From Saprospirales bacterium (GTDB lineage: Bacteria > Bacteroidota > Bacteroidia > Chitinophagales > Saprospiraceae): DNA of 45,065 nt. Under the pieces are notes generated by a model. It was not told where the DNA came from. It did no database searches and saw only the letters and a list, made by a program, of their open reading frames with translations. Numbering within the stretch: the first letter of the stretch is position 1; each line of letters begins with the position of its first letter. The DNA lies in contig REEI01000053.1 in assembly GCA_007695145.1 (NCBI GenBank), forward strand, positions 1 through 45,065, in the 5' to 3' direction. Position numbers and translations under genes: made by a program. This document shows positions 1 to 7,931 of this stretch, piece by piece.

Positions 1-2
1 AT

Positions 3-77
3 TTGCAGCCGGGGCAGTATGTGGTGAGGATACGAGCAGGGAGAGAGGTGTTTAGCCAGGGGGTGGTGGTGTTTTGA
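3..77 (+). CDS. C-terminal end of a T9SS cargo protein (partial)
   Basis: An open frame enters from the left edge and ends at a TGA at 75-77. The 24 visible residues contain LQPGQYVVRI and then GREVFSQGVVVF. This is the form of the last strands of a type A T9SS sorting domain, with a G-x-Y-x-V/L-R-I strand followed by a strand ending in a hydrophobic run. Such domains route proteins through the Bacteroidota type IX secretion system to the cell surface. The protein's main function lies outside the window. Family assignment rests on this short tail only. Confidence 0.6.
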   Translation: MQPGQYVVRIRAGREVFSQGVVVF

Positions 78-114
78 AGATTTTTGAGGGAGTGCTTTAT
101 TTTTAGCAGTAGAA

Positions 115-2628
115 TCATTTCTGGTGGTTCAACATCCTTCTCAGCCGATCTTCAATTTTTTCTGAAGAGAGGCGCTCTCTCAGTCTGTCGGCTATGATGG
201 GAAGGGCGAGAGGGGTGAATTTCCCGGGTCTTTTAAGTATCCAGTGCTGGTTTTGGATGCGCTGAAGAGCCTGTCGCAATCTCGCTTCTTCCAATTGAAA
301 GGTATTGACCTCTTCATGAGCCTGTCGGAATAGGAGATGATCCGGATCGTAGTCGTAAAACACATCGTATAGCAGGCTTGCTGAAGATTGGAGGTGGCGC
401 TCTTTTTTTTCGCGACCAGGAAAGCCCCTGAAAAGCAGGCCGGAAATCATGGCAATATCTCTGAATTTGCGCTTGGCCAGACTGGTTTTGTCCAAAGTTG
501 CTTGAATATCATTCTCCAGCCCTGAGCTCGAAAATATTTCCTGAACAAAGTTTTTTTCAGGTTCCCAGTCACGGTCGCTCAGTAGCTCAAATCCATAGTC
601 ATTCATCGCGATGGAGAAAGTTACTGCAATTTTTGAGGCAATTCGTGAGGCCAAAAGGGCTGCAAGACCCTCGTGTACCAATCGACCTTCAAAGGGGTAA
701 GCCAACAGATGGAAGCCCTCTCTGCTCTCATAGTATTCTATCAGGAACTCATCCAGGGCGGGTATTGCGCTTCGCTCTGATTGGATTTTTAGTAAGGGCA
801 TCAGTGCTCTGCTTTCGGCATCAGAGTGGTCGCCTTCTCTCATTTGTTGCAACTTATTTCGAATGCCCTTACTCATCATAGATGAAAGGGGCATTCTTCC
901 TCCCATCCAGGCTGGCACTTTCGCCTGCTTTGCATTACTTTTGGTCACCAGCACCTTGTTGCCACTGACACTTCCCAGTTCGAGTGCTCTTCCAGCAAAC
1001 CAAAAAACATCTCCTGGTTTCAGGTGAGTGATAAACCACTCTTCTACCGTGCCTATTTTCTTCCCATTGCGGTACTTTATTACAAAGGACTGATCGCCGG
1101 TTATGGTTCCTATGGCCATCAAATGCCGCCGGGCAATCCACTTGTTGAGTACTCTTATTTTTCCCTCCTTGTCTTTGGAAGCCCGGTGATATTCTTCATA
1201 GGATTCCAGTGCATTTCCACCCTGAATCAAAATATTGACCAATTGTTTCCATTCCTCAGGTGTTACCGATCGGTAAGAATGGGTGGATCTGACGATTTGG
1301 AATAGCTTATCTGGAAAAAAACCACCTCCTACCGCCAGCGTCATCATGAATTGAACGAGAACATCAAAACTTCTGATATGGGGCAGGTGATTTTCCTGCA
1401 AGCCGGTATTGACAGCCTGACGGAGAGCAGCCGCTTCCACCAGTTCTATTGCATGGGTTGGAACAAAACAAATTCTAGAGGGCATTCCAGGTCGGTGGCC
1501 ACTCCTTCCTGCCCGCTGCATAAATCGCCCTACTCCTTTTGCTCCTCCAATTTGAATAATGAGATCAACCGGCCTGAAGTCCACACCCAAATCTAAACTG
1601 GATGTACAAACCACCACCCTCAGAGTGCCATTGTGGAGGGCCTCTTCTACCCAATGTCTGATGTGTTCATCTATGGACGAATGATGCATGGCCATATTTC
1701 CGGCCAGTCCGGGCATGAACTCCAAAAGCCTTTGATACCAAATTTCACACTGTGCGCGGGTATTGGTAAAAACCAGGGTGCTCCTGGATGACAGTATTTT
1801 TTCAGCTACCTTTTGGAGCATTTTCAAACCGATATGTCCAGCCCAGGGGAGCTCAAAGATATCCTCCGGCAAAAGGGTTTCAATCAGTATTTCTTTGGTC
1901 AGGGTTGACTTGATAACAATTGCTTTTGAGGCTTTTTGAGAGGAGCCCAAAAGTATTTCTAAAGATTGATCTACCCTTCCGATGGTGGCCGAGATAGCCC
2001 ATATTTTCAGTTGGGGATTGAGGTCACTAAGCCAGGAGATTGCGAGTTCGGTTTGCACTCCCCGCTTGCTGGAAGCAAGTTCATGCCATTCATCGACGAT
2101 TATGGTCCGTAGACTGAGCAAGTATAAATTTGTTTTGGGGTTGGCCATCCACTGGTGTAGGCTTTCCGGTGTGGTAATCAAAAGGTCAGGAGGGGATTGC
2201 ATCTGTATTTTGCGGTCTTTAGCAGGGGTATCTCCGGTTCTGAGGGCAGCTTTAAGAGGAAGTTCAAAATCCTCAATCAAACCTTCCGCTACCTGAAGAA
2301 TTTGTCGCGCCAATGCCCTTACAGGACTGAGCCAGATGATCGATACTGCGGTTTTACTTTTCCCTGCTGCTGTTTCTAACAGGGCGGGTATAAGCAGGGA
2401 ATAGGTCTTGCCACTACCTGTTGGAGCATTGACAAGACCGTTTTTTCCGTTTAGGAAGCTTTTCCAGACCTCCTGCTGGTAGGGAAATGGCTTCCAGCCT
2501 CGCATTTTAAACCATTTCTCCGCCAAATCCTCAGGATGAACTACTGCTTTTTTCACAATCAATGAATACTGTGAACCAAATATTTGTTCAGTTATTTTTA
2601 CTACAGTCCATAAATACAATCCTCTCAT
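115..2628 (-). CDS. Ligase-associated DEXH-box DNA helicase (Lhr-like)
   Basis: This is an SF2 helicase of the ligase-associated DEXH family, 837 aa from the outermost ATG. Visible motifs are the Walker A APTGSGKT (residues 68-75), the DEWH box (179-182) that marks this subfamily, SAT (212-214), and motif VI within the segment QRAGRSGHRPG. The C-terminal half matches the Lhr-core and DUF4158-like region in length. The family is normally encoded with an ATP-dependent DNA ligase, an exonuclease and PdeM, and is thought to act in DNA repair. Here only PdeM is adjacent, divergently. The outermost start is 4 bp from the pdeM start. The helicase core begins at residue 42 (MRGWKPFPYQ), so the true start may be the GTG at codon 25 or the ATG at codon 42. 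Function in repair is family knowledge. Confidence 0.9.
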   Translation of the reverse strand: MRGLYLWTVVKITEQIFGSQYSLIVKKAVVHPEDLAEKWFKMRGWKPFPYQQEVWKSFLNGKNGLVNAPTGSGKTYSLLIPALLETAAGKSKTAVSIIWLSPVRALARQILQVAEGLIEDFELPLKAALRTGDTPAKDRKIQMQSPPDLLITTPESLHQWMANPKTNLYLLSLRTIIVDEWHELASSKRGVQTELAISWLSDLNPQLKIWAISATIGRVDQSLEILLGSSQKASKAIVIKSTLTKEILIETLLPEDIFELPWAGHIGLKMLQKVAEKILSSRSTLVFTNTRAQCEIWYQRLLEFMPGLAGNMAMHHSSIDEHIRHWVEEALHNGTLRVVVCTSSLDLGVDFRPVDLIIQIGGAKGVGRFMQRAGRSGHRPGMPSRICFVPTHAIELVEAAALRQAVNTGLQENHLPHIRSFDVLVQFMMTLAVGGGFFPDKLFQIVRSTHSYRSVTPEEWKQLVNILIQGGNALESYEEYHRASKDKEGKIRVLNKWIARRHLMAIGTITGDQSFVIKYRNGKKIGTVEEWFITHLKPGDVFWFAGRALELGSVSGNKVLVTKSNAKQAKVPAWMGGRMPLSSMMSKGIRNKLQQMREGDHSDAESRALMPLLKIQSERSAIPALDEFLIEYYESREGFHLLAYPFEGRLVHEGLAALLASRIASKIAVTFSIAMNDYGFELLSDRDWEPEKNFVQEIFSSSGLENDIQATLDKTSLAKRKFRDIAMISGLLFRGFPGREKKERHLQSSASLLYDVFYDYDPDHLLFRQAHEEVNTFQLEEARLRQALQRIQNQHWILKRPGKFTPLALPIIADRLRERLSSEKIEDRLRRMLNHQK

Positions 2629-2632
2629 TCAA

Positions 2633-3310
2633 ATGGAGAGACTAAATCCTGGTTTATCTGGGACTCAAAAGATTTCTATAAAGGGTGAAGTTTTGATACT
2701 GCTTCCCGGCAAGGCCATTTTTATTCCTCGTTCCAGGATATTGGTGGTTGCAGATCTCCATTTGGGAAAAAGTCGACACTTCAGGAAGTATGGTCTGGCG
2801 GTCCCAACGGGTTCAGCGGAGGCGACTCTGGAAGCTTTAAGGAAGCTGATCCTTCAATTTCAACCCCATTTTGTAGTCTTTTTGGGTGATCTTTTTCACA
2901 GTGCGATCAATGAAGAGTGGCAGCAGTTGCAAGATTTAATTTTTGAGAGAAGATTTACTGAATTTATACTCATCCGGGGCAATCACGATCTTTTCCCTGA
3001 TTCCTTTTACCTGGGCTCAGGGATGGGTGTAGTGGAAAACCTGGAGGTGCAAAATTTTATTTTGACGCATGAACCAATGAATGAACCAGATGGGTTGAAG
3101 TATAATTTGTGTGGCCATTTGCACCCGGGATTTGTCGTAAAAGGAAAGGGTAGACAGTTTTTGCGCTTGCCCTGCTTTTCCTTTGATGAAAAAACCGGCC
3201 TGCTTCCTGCCTTTGGGAAGTTTACCGGATTGTCAGTGATAGAGAAGAGCAGGGGACGGCGTATTTTTGTCACTACCGGAACCGAGGTAATAGAGGTGAA
3301 GAAGTCGTGA
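2633..3310 (+). CDS. pdeM: Ligase-associated DNA damage response endonuclease PdeM (metallophosphoesterase)
   Basis: This is a calcineurin-like metallophosphoesterase of 225 aa. The metal-binding motifs appear in order: ADLHLGK (residues 40-46, D41/H43), GDLFH (85-89), GNHD (116-119), THEP (145-148) and GHLHPG (161-166). This order and spacing match the PdeM/COG1407 family, a nuclease partner of ligase-associated helicases. No signal peptide is present, so it should act in the cytoplasm. It starts at the only in-frame ATG near the first beta strand and is divergent from the helicase. The next frame (sigma factor) opens directly after its TGA. Assignment to the family is firm, but the in vivo substrate is not shown by the sequence. 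Confidence 0.9.
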   Translation: MERLNPGLSGTQKISIKGEVLILLPGKAIFIPRSRILVVADLHLGKSRHFRKYGLAVPTGSAEATLEALRKLILQFQPHFVVFLGDLFHSAINEEWQQLQDLIFERRFTEFILIRGNHDLFPDSFYLGSGMGVVENLEVQNFILTHEPMNEPDGLKYNLCGHLHPGFVVKGKGRQFLRLPCFSFDEKTGLLPAFGKFTGLSVIEKSRGRRIFVTTGTEVIEVKKS

Positions 3311-3988
3311 TTGGTGATAATTTTTAGGAAATTCCGTCCAATATTAAAGCCAACTTCATCAAAATTCCTAATTTCGCCGCTTAAACCTGATCATTTGGAC
3401 CAGAAAGAAAAGCACGAAATCTTTGAAAAGGAGTTGTTTCCTCATCTGGATGCACTCAATACTTTTGCCTATCACCTGACATATGACGAAGACTATGCCA
3501 AGGATCTCGTTCAGGAGACCTACATGAAGGCCTATCGTTTTATGGATAAGTATCAGAAGGGAACTAATGCAAAAGCGTGGTTGTTCAAGATTTTGAAAAA
3601 CGCGTACATCAATCACTATCGAAGAGACAGCCGAAGGCCCACAAAGGTGGACTTCGAGGATGTGGTCAATTATCAGGATAGTGATGACGATAGGGGCTCC
3701 AGTTATTTTGACTTAAGGGAGGAAATTTTTGAAAATATGATGGGTGATGAAGTAACTACAGCCATCAACTCCCTGCCAGTTGATTTCAGAACGGTAATAC
3801 TGCTCTGTGACATCGAGGGATTTACCTACGACGAAATATCGAAAATAGTGGATATCCCAACCGGTACAGTGAGGTCCAGGCTTTTCAGAGCGAGAAATAT
3901 GCTCAAGGAAAAACTCAAGGAATACGCGGAGTCTCTGGGATTTGAAGACAAAAGGGGAAATAAAGGGAATGAAAAAAGTGACGAATAA
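3311..3988 (+). CDS. RNA polymerase sigma factor, ECF/sigma-70 family
   Basis: A sigma factor with region 2 around DYAKDLVQETYMKAYRF and region 4 around TVILLCDIEGFTYDEIS, followed by the helix-turn-helix GTVRSRLFRARNML. The linker carries the GTNAKAWLFKILKN signature seen in a widespread Bacteroidota ECF group. The longest frame starts at a TTG immediately after the pdeM stop. Similarity to family members begins only around residue 29 (LDQKEKHEIF), where another TTG lies at 3395, so the real protein is probably about 197 aa. It is followed after 112 bp by a small anti-sigma-like gene with its own promoter. Target genes cannot be deduced here. Confidence 0.88.
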   Translation: MVIIFRKFRPILKPTSSKFLISPLKPDHLDQKEKHEIFEKELFPHLDALNTFAYHLTYDEDYAKDLVQETYMKAYRFMDKYQKGTNAKAWLFKILKNAYINHYRRDSRRPTKVDFEDVVNYQDSDDDRGSSYFDLREEIFENMMGDEVTTAINSLPVDFRTVILLCDIEGFTYDEISKIVDIPTGTVRSRLFRARNMLKEKLKEYAESLGFEDKRGNKGNEKSDE

Positions 3989-3990
3989 TT

Positions 3991-4020
3991 TTGTGGATAC
4001 GTTCAACTAGATTACCTTTG
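3991..4020 (+). promoter_or_regulatory. Bacteroidota-type promoter of the anti-sigma-like gene
   Basis: TTG at 3991-3993, 19 bp, then TACCTTTG at 4013-4020. This fits the published Bacteroidota consensus TTG-N17-23-TAnnTTTG exactly. A transcript would start near 4027 and leave a leader of about 75 nt before the ATG at 4101. The -33 box begins only 3 bp after the sigma-factor stop codon. Confidence 0.6.
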
Positions 4021-4100
4021 CACATGCGTTGCCTTGCTAAGTGACGTCCCATGAACATATCCGCCATTATTCTAACATTTGTTAAACTAAATGAATAATT

Positions 4101-4337
4101 ATGGACGGTCAATCAGATTACGGTAACTTTCATCAGAAAGTAAACATGTATCTCGACAATGAGATGTCTACAGAAGCTGCTAATAGCTTTTTGAGAGAAG
4201 CTTCTAAAGACCCTGGTTACCACAGGGTACTGCAAAAGGAGAAAAGTTTCAGGAATTTTATCAAAAATAACGTTCACAGACCCAATGTGACTCCTGATTT
4301 TATCCAATCCATTAAAGACAAGATTAGAGTAGTCTAG
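4101..4337 (+). CDS. Small anti-sigma-factor-like protein
   Basis: A 78-aa soluble, charged protein just downstream of the ECF sigma gene. It has no signal peptide or membrane segment. The segment VNMYLDNEMSTEAANSFLRE resembles the helix of zinc-finger anti-sigma domains (usually YLDGEL plus C-x3-C), but the protein contains no cysteine, so a zinc-binding ZAS domain is excluded. Position and length suggest it modulates the neighbouring sigma factor. This is inferred from synteny, not from a recognised domain. It has its own consensus promoter at 3991-4020, so it can be expressed apart from the sigma gene. Confidence 0.65.
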   Translation: MDGQSDYGNFHQKVNMYLDNEMSTEAANSFLREASKDPGYHRVLQKEKSFRNFIKNNVHRPNVTPDFIQSIKDKIRVV

Positions 4338-4357
4338 TTTCTCAGGCTACTTTATTT
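4328..4357 (+). terminator. Candidate weak terminator overlapping the stop codon
   Basis: AGTAG (4328-4332) can pair with CTACT (4347-4351), with a further CT/AG pair inside. TTATTT follows. The stem overlaps the end of the anti-sigma-like gene. It is short, so this is tentative. A second possible stem, GGTTTC/GAAACC, lies at 4389-4410 before rnhB. Confidence 0.3.
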
Positions 4358-4428
4358 AGGTTATACCATACAGAAATAGGCCTCCCCGGGTTTCTTCTGT
4401 TTTAGAAACCTGTCTTATCCTTATTAAT

Positions 4429-5028
4429 GTGAAATGCACTTATTCGGGATTTGCTCTTGAGGTCGGATGCGATGAAGCTGGCAGAGGTTGTTTAGCAGGC
4501 CCTGTCGTTGCAGCAGCGGTGTCTCTCAGTGGAGAAAAAACCCCAAAATTTATCAGAGATTCGAAAAAGCTTGATGAAAAAAGCCGAACTCTCGCGGCAG
4601 AATGGGTCAAAGCAAATGCGATAAGTTGGGCCGTGGCTGAAGCAAGTCCATCTGAAATTGACCAATTGAATATTTTACAGGCTTCCTTACTCGCCATGAA
4701 CCGGGCGGTAGAGTCTTTGCAAATCCAACCGGATTACCTCCTGATTGATGGCAATAAATTTTATTCCCGAAAAAATATTCCATTCAGTTGTATTGTAAAA
4801 GGGGATGACCTAATTGCTTGTATTTCTGCAGCCTCCATTTTGGCCAAAACAGAAAGGGATCGAATCATGATGGAATTGCATCTCGAATTCCCATGTTACG
4901 GCTGGATGAGCAACAAAGGGTACCCCACTCCTGAACACCGTCTCAGTGTTTTGAAACATGGAAAGTCCCCATATCACCGAAAATCCTTCACTGTGAATCC
5001 TCCGACTATAGGTCCACTTTTTTCCTAG
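4429..5028 (+). CDS. rnhB: Ribonuclease HII
   Basis: Cleaves the RNA strand of RNA:DNA hybrids and removes misincorporated ribonucleotides. The 199-aa protein has the RNase HII signature GCDEAGRGCLAGPVVAAA with catalytic D15 and E16, the DSKKL segment (44-48), LLIDGN with D107, and KGDDLIACISAASILAK in the 3' part, which carries the fourth acidic residue. The start is a GTG at 4429; the overlapping ATG at 4427 is followed at once by TGA in its own frame and cannot be used. Length is normal for the family. It lies between the anti-sigma-like gene and a convergent glycosyltransferase. Confidence 0.95.
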   Translation: MKCTYSGFALEVGCDEAGRGCLAGPVVAAAVSLSGEKTPKFIRDSKKLDEKSRTLAAEWVKANAISWAVAEASPSEIDQLNILQASLLAMNRAVESLQIQPDYLLIDGNKFYSRKNIPFSCIVKGDDLIACISAASILAKTERDRIMMELHLEFPCYGWMSNKGYPTPEHRLSVLKHGKSPYHRKSFTVNPPTIGPLFS

Positions 5029-5033
5029 ATAAA

Positions 5034-5069
5034 ATTGTCTGATCCATTCAATTCGATCAGTATGACAAT
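5034..5069. terminator. Candidate hairpin between convergent genes
   Basis: CTGATC (5039-5044) pairs with GATCAG (5055-5060) around a 10-nt loop. An outer helix ATTGT/ACAAT (5034-5038 with 5065-5069) is separated by a 4-nt bulge. It sits directly after rnhB in a convergent gap. It lacks a clear T-run, so a terminator role is only plausible. Confidence 0.3.
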
Positions 5070-5123
5070 ATCTGGTTTGAAGATGTTTTTTCGGCTAAGA
5101 CAAAAAAAGTCGATGTTGTAGTA

Positions 5124-5942
5124 TTACCGGGGCATTTTTTTAATCCCATTGGGCGTCACCACTATCCCTTTCTCAGCTACTTCATCCCGTATTTTTCGGT
5201 TTTTGGAAAGAGTTTCACCTGTGCGATAGGGGCGGGGATGGTTCAGATGAACACATATTGCTTTATATCTTATCTGCTTTCCTTTAATTCCCGCATTTTC
5301 AAGTCTTTCTCCGAGCTCTCTGTCCAGACCGCCATATTGCATGTCTTCATTATATCCATTTACTTTCAGTAGGTCGGATTTCCATCCGCTGGAGTTGTGT
5401 CCATTCCAACTGGCGCGTGTGGGTGTAAGCTTGTTCATCAGGTATGAGATGCATTTATTTTCTGCCAACTTGATCAGCCCGAATTGTTTCCTTTGTCCCG
5501 CATTTACCAACCATTTTATCTGAAAAGGTTTTTGGGCGAGGATACGCTCTTTATTTATAGCATTGGACGGTTGTTGAGACATTTTAAAATAACCCCCACT
5601 GAGAAATCTTTTCGGTTCGGCCTCTGCTCGATGGACAGCTACAAAGTCGTTTCTTGGTATGCAGTCACCGTCGGAAAAGATGAGGTAGTCCGATTTGCTT
5701 TGCACTATTGCTTTATTGAGAATGGTGCATTTGCGAAATCCCTTGTCTTCGTGAAAAATATGCCTGACTGGAAAGGGAGCATTTTTTCTAAAATCGTCGA
5801 TGATTTTCCGGGTATCTGCACTTGAACCATCATCAGCAATGAGCAATTCAAAGTTGTTATCTGTTTGAACTTCATATCCCCACAATACTTTTTGCAACCA
5901 TTTTGGCTGATTGTAGGTGGTTATGATCACTCCTATATCCAT
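5124..5942 (-). CDS. Family 2 glycosyltransferase
   Basis: A GT-A fold glycosyltransferase of 272 aa. The N-terminal strand VIITTYNQPKWL is followed by ADDGSS (36-41), and the metal-binding motif is SDGDCIPR with DGD at 91-93. The C-terminal part has YGGLDRELGERLENAG, the acidic ED-like motif of the GT27C/chondroitin-polymerase-like group. No membrane segments are seen, so it probably works at the cytoplasmic face on a polysaccharide or glycolipid. The sugar donor and acceptor cannot be read from sequence. It stands alone, with no capsule or LPS genes next to it. A -7 box (TATCTTTG, minus strand) lies at 6054-6061, back to back with the box of the divergent DUF4197 gene. Confidence 0.9.
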   Translation of the reverse strand: MDIGVIITTYNQPKWLQKVLWGYEVQTDNNFELLIADDGSSADTRKIIDDFRKNAPFPVRHIFHEDKGFRKCTILNKAIVQSKSDYLIFSDGDCIPRNDFVAVHRAEAEPKRFLSGGYFKMSQQPSNAINKERILAQKPFQIKWLVNAGQRKQFGLIKLAENKCISYLMNKLTPTRASWNGHNSSGWKSDLLKVNGYNEDMQYGGLDRELGERLENAGIKGKQIRYKAICVHLNHPRPYRTGETLSKNRKIRDEVAEKGIVVTPNGIKKMPR

Positions 5943-6053
5943 TTTGTTGTCATTCTTTTTGATCAGAAATTCGTCCCTCCTTATCGGGTTTCCGATGCTT
6001 GTCCGACCTAAACCTCAAGTAGTGGAAGCCTAATTTGATTGTGATTGTTGGTG

Positions 6054-6069
6054 CAAAGATATAACTTTG
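6054..6069. promoter_or_regulatory. Back-to-back divergent -7 boxes
   Basis: On the minus strand, TATCTTTG at 6054-6061 points toward the glycosyltransferase. Immediately adjacent on the plus strand, TAACTTTG at 6062-6069 points toward the DUF4197 gene. Both match TAnnTTTG. Upstream TTG boxes are poorly placed (the plus-strand TTG at 6035-6037 is 24 bp away), so only the -7 elements are convincing. Confidence 0.5.
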
Positions 6070-6106
6070 CAGTGGAGAAGAAACTTACTGTCTAAATGAA
6101 ACGCTT

Positions 6107-6832
6107 ATGAAAAAGTCTATTATAGTTACTTTAACCCTGGTTTTCACCTTGCTAATTAGCGCTTGTAGTTCGGGAGACGTTCGTAGAATACTGGAAGGAG
6201 TGGCAGAACAACCATTGACCACTCAAGAAGTCGCGCTGGGACTAAAAGAGGCCCTTAATAATGGGGTGGAGAGTGGGGTGAACTTTTTGAGTGTAAGGGA
6301 TGGATTTTTAAAGACCGACTACAAAATATTTCTTCCTTCTGAGGCGAGAGTAGTTACTGATCGACTGCAAATTATACCCGGTTTTTCCAATGTGGAGGAA
6401 ATTGTAATTGAACGCATCAACAGAGCTGCTGAGGATGCTGTAGGCAGAGCAGCACCCATTTTTAAAGATGCAATTTTATCCATGAGTATACAGGATGCCT
6501 GGGGAATTCTTCAAGGTGAGGATGATGCCGCCACTCAGTACCTGATAACCAGGACCAGAAATTCTCTGTATTTCGAATTTCAGCCGGTGATTTTGGATGC
6601 TCTCAATAAGTTTGACGCTCTTGATTATTGGGAGTCGGCGGTCAATCGCTACAACAGTATTCCCTTTGTCGATAGTGTCAATCCACGATTGGATGATTAT
6701 GTAACCAACCGTGCAATGGATGCACTTTTTGGCCGAATTGCCATTGAAGAACTTGCCATTAGAGAGGATGTTTCAAGGCGTACTTCAGATCTCCTGAAGA
6801 GGGTTTTTGCACGACAGGACAAGGATTCTTGA
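6107..6832 (+). CDS. DUF4197 lipoprotein
   Basis: A 241-aa exported protein. The N-terminus MKKSIIVTLTLVFTLLISAC is a lipoprotein signal peptide with the lipobox cysteine at residue 20. The mature part has the features of DUF4197: ALGLKEALNNGVESGVNFLS, then KIFLPSEARVV and a long helical C-terminal region. The family is widespread in Gram-negative bacteria and has no established function. Envelope location follows from the lipobox. The gene is monocistronic in appearance, with the -7 box TAACTTTG at 6062-6069, about 40 bp before the ATG. Confidence 0.88.
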   Translation: MKKSIIVTLTLVFTLLISACSSGDVRRILEGVAEQPLTTQEVALGLKEALNNGVESGVNFLSVRDGFLKTDYKIFLPSEARVVTDRLQIIPGFSNVEEIVIERINRAAEDAVGRAAPIFKDAILSMSIQDAWGILQGEDDAATQYLITRTRNSLYFEFQPVILDALNKFDALDYWESAVNRYNSIPFVDSVNPRLDDYVTNRAMDALFGRIAIEELAIREDVSRRTSDLLKRVFARQDKDS

Positions 6833-6891
6833 AAGCCATATGGCAGTTTTTCTTTCAAATTGCGGCCATGGATTAATTCCCTTTCCTTTTG

Positions 6892-6899
6892 TACATTTG
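6892..6899 (+). promoter_or_regulatory. -7 box upstream of pcm
   Basis: TACATTTG matches TAnnTTTG exactly and lies about 48 bp upstream of the pcm ATG. No well-spaced TTG was found upstream, so only the -7 element is supported. Confidence 0.45.
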
Positions 6900-6946
6900 C
6901 CTGTATCTGAAAATCTTTACAGGCTCAAGAATGAAAAATTGAATGA

Positions 6947-7597
6947 ATGGACAGTGAAAATTATCTGTTAAAGGGACAGCGGAAACGCATGGTGGAGGAC
7001 CTGCGAGAAAAGGGAATAAAGGACGAGGCAATTCTAAGAGCTTTTTCTTTAGTCCCCCGCCATAAATTTATGTTGAAGGGCTTCGAACAGTGGGCATACA
7101 GAGACCAGGCTTTTCAGATTGATTGCAATCAGACCATTTCTCAACCCTATACAGTGGCTTTTCAGACAGAGTTATTGGAATTGAAGCCAGGTGATAAGGT
7201 GCTGGAAATAGGTACAGGTAGTGGCTATCAAGCCGCTATTCTGGCCGAACTTGGAGCAGAAGTTTACACCATAGAGCGTTTTAAGCAGCTTATGGATACT
7301 GCCGCTGCGAATCTTTCGGAGAACGGATACGATTCAGTAAAACTATTTTATGGGGATGGATGGAAAGGATTGCCCAAACATGCCCCCTTTGATAAAATTT
7401 TGGTGACTGCCAGTCCAGGTGAGATTCCGGAGGAGTTGTTGTTACAACTGAAGAGAGGCGGCATTGCGGTCATCCCTGTCGGTGGACCCGATAAGGCTCA
7501 AAAGATGTTTAAGTTTAAGAGGAATCAAGATGGTACTTTCTCAAGGTCTTCTCACGGACTGTTCCGCTTCGTGCCCATGCTAAAGGGAAAAACCTGA
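6947..7597 (+). CDS. pcm: Protein-L-isoaspartate O-methyltransferase
   Basis: Repairs damaged aspartyl and asparaginyl residues by transferring a methyl group from S-adenosylmethionine to L-isoaspartate. In the 216-aa sequence the substrate-site segment QTISQPYTVA (62-71) precedes SAM motif I, VLEIGTGSGYQA (85-96). It is followed by VYTIE (motif post I, 106-110) and later by LLLQLKRGGIAVIPVGG. Length and motif order are typical. It is cytoplasmic and stands alone between the DUF4197 gene and a convergent lipoprotein gene. A large hairpin follows 6 bp after the stop codon. Confidence 0.95.
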   Translation: MDSENYLLKGQRKRMVEDLREKGIKDEAILRAFSLVPRHKFMLKGFEQWAYRDQAFQIDCNQTISQPYTVAFQTELLELKPGDKVLEIGTGSGYQAAILAELGAEVYTIERFKQLMDTAAANLSENGYDSVKLFYGDGWKGLPKHAPFDKILVTASPGEIPEELLLQLKRGGIAVIPVGGPDKAQKMFKFKRNQDGTFSRSSHGLFRFVPMLKGKT

Positions 7598-7931
7598 TTA
7601 TAAGCGGATTGGAGATAGTGCCTGCAGTCCGCACCTCTCCGATATACTCCGCAATTGATATACACTGGACTGCCTCACTTTGAAACTCTTCATAGGGGGA
7701 ACTTTCAGATTCTTTCTTTCTTTCGCTGAATAATTGCTTCGATAACTTTCAAGGTTGGAGAAGTACCTCCATTTTAATGGTCGGGTTGGTCTGCCAATAT
7801 TTTTTTGCAACTTTTAAACCTCAGCAACAGTTCCAGGATTAATTGATTGACATTCACTGCTTTTAAAAAGACCATTCAGAGTTTCTGAATACTCCCTCTC
7901 GTTGAGTGATTGCAGACGGTGCGATTTGGCC
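7598..7931. other. Convergent intergenic region, 334 bp
   Basis: Apart from the hairpin at 7604-7652 I see no gene here. A 70-codon minus-strand frame at 7598-7810 is opposite the hairpin, has an atypical basic and serine-rich composition, and resembles no family I know. Confidence 0.5.
7604..7652 (+). terminator. Three-segment hairpin after pcm
   Basis: GCGGA (7604-7608) pairs with TCCGC (7648-7652). TTGGAGA (7609-7615) pairs with TCTCCGA (7636-7642), including one G-T wobble. GTGC (7618-7621) pairs with GCAC (7631-7634) around a 9-nt loop. The structure begins 6 bp past the pcm stop. It has no T-run, so it may be a transcript-stabilising 3' structure rather than an intrinsic terminator. 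Confidence 0.4.

Noticed and set aside
7598-7810. Minus-strand frame of 70 codons after pcm
   Set aside because: It overlaps the pcm 3' hairpin, has unusual basic composition and no support as a gene.
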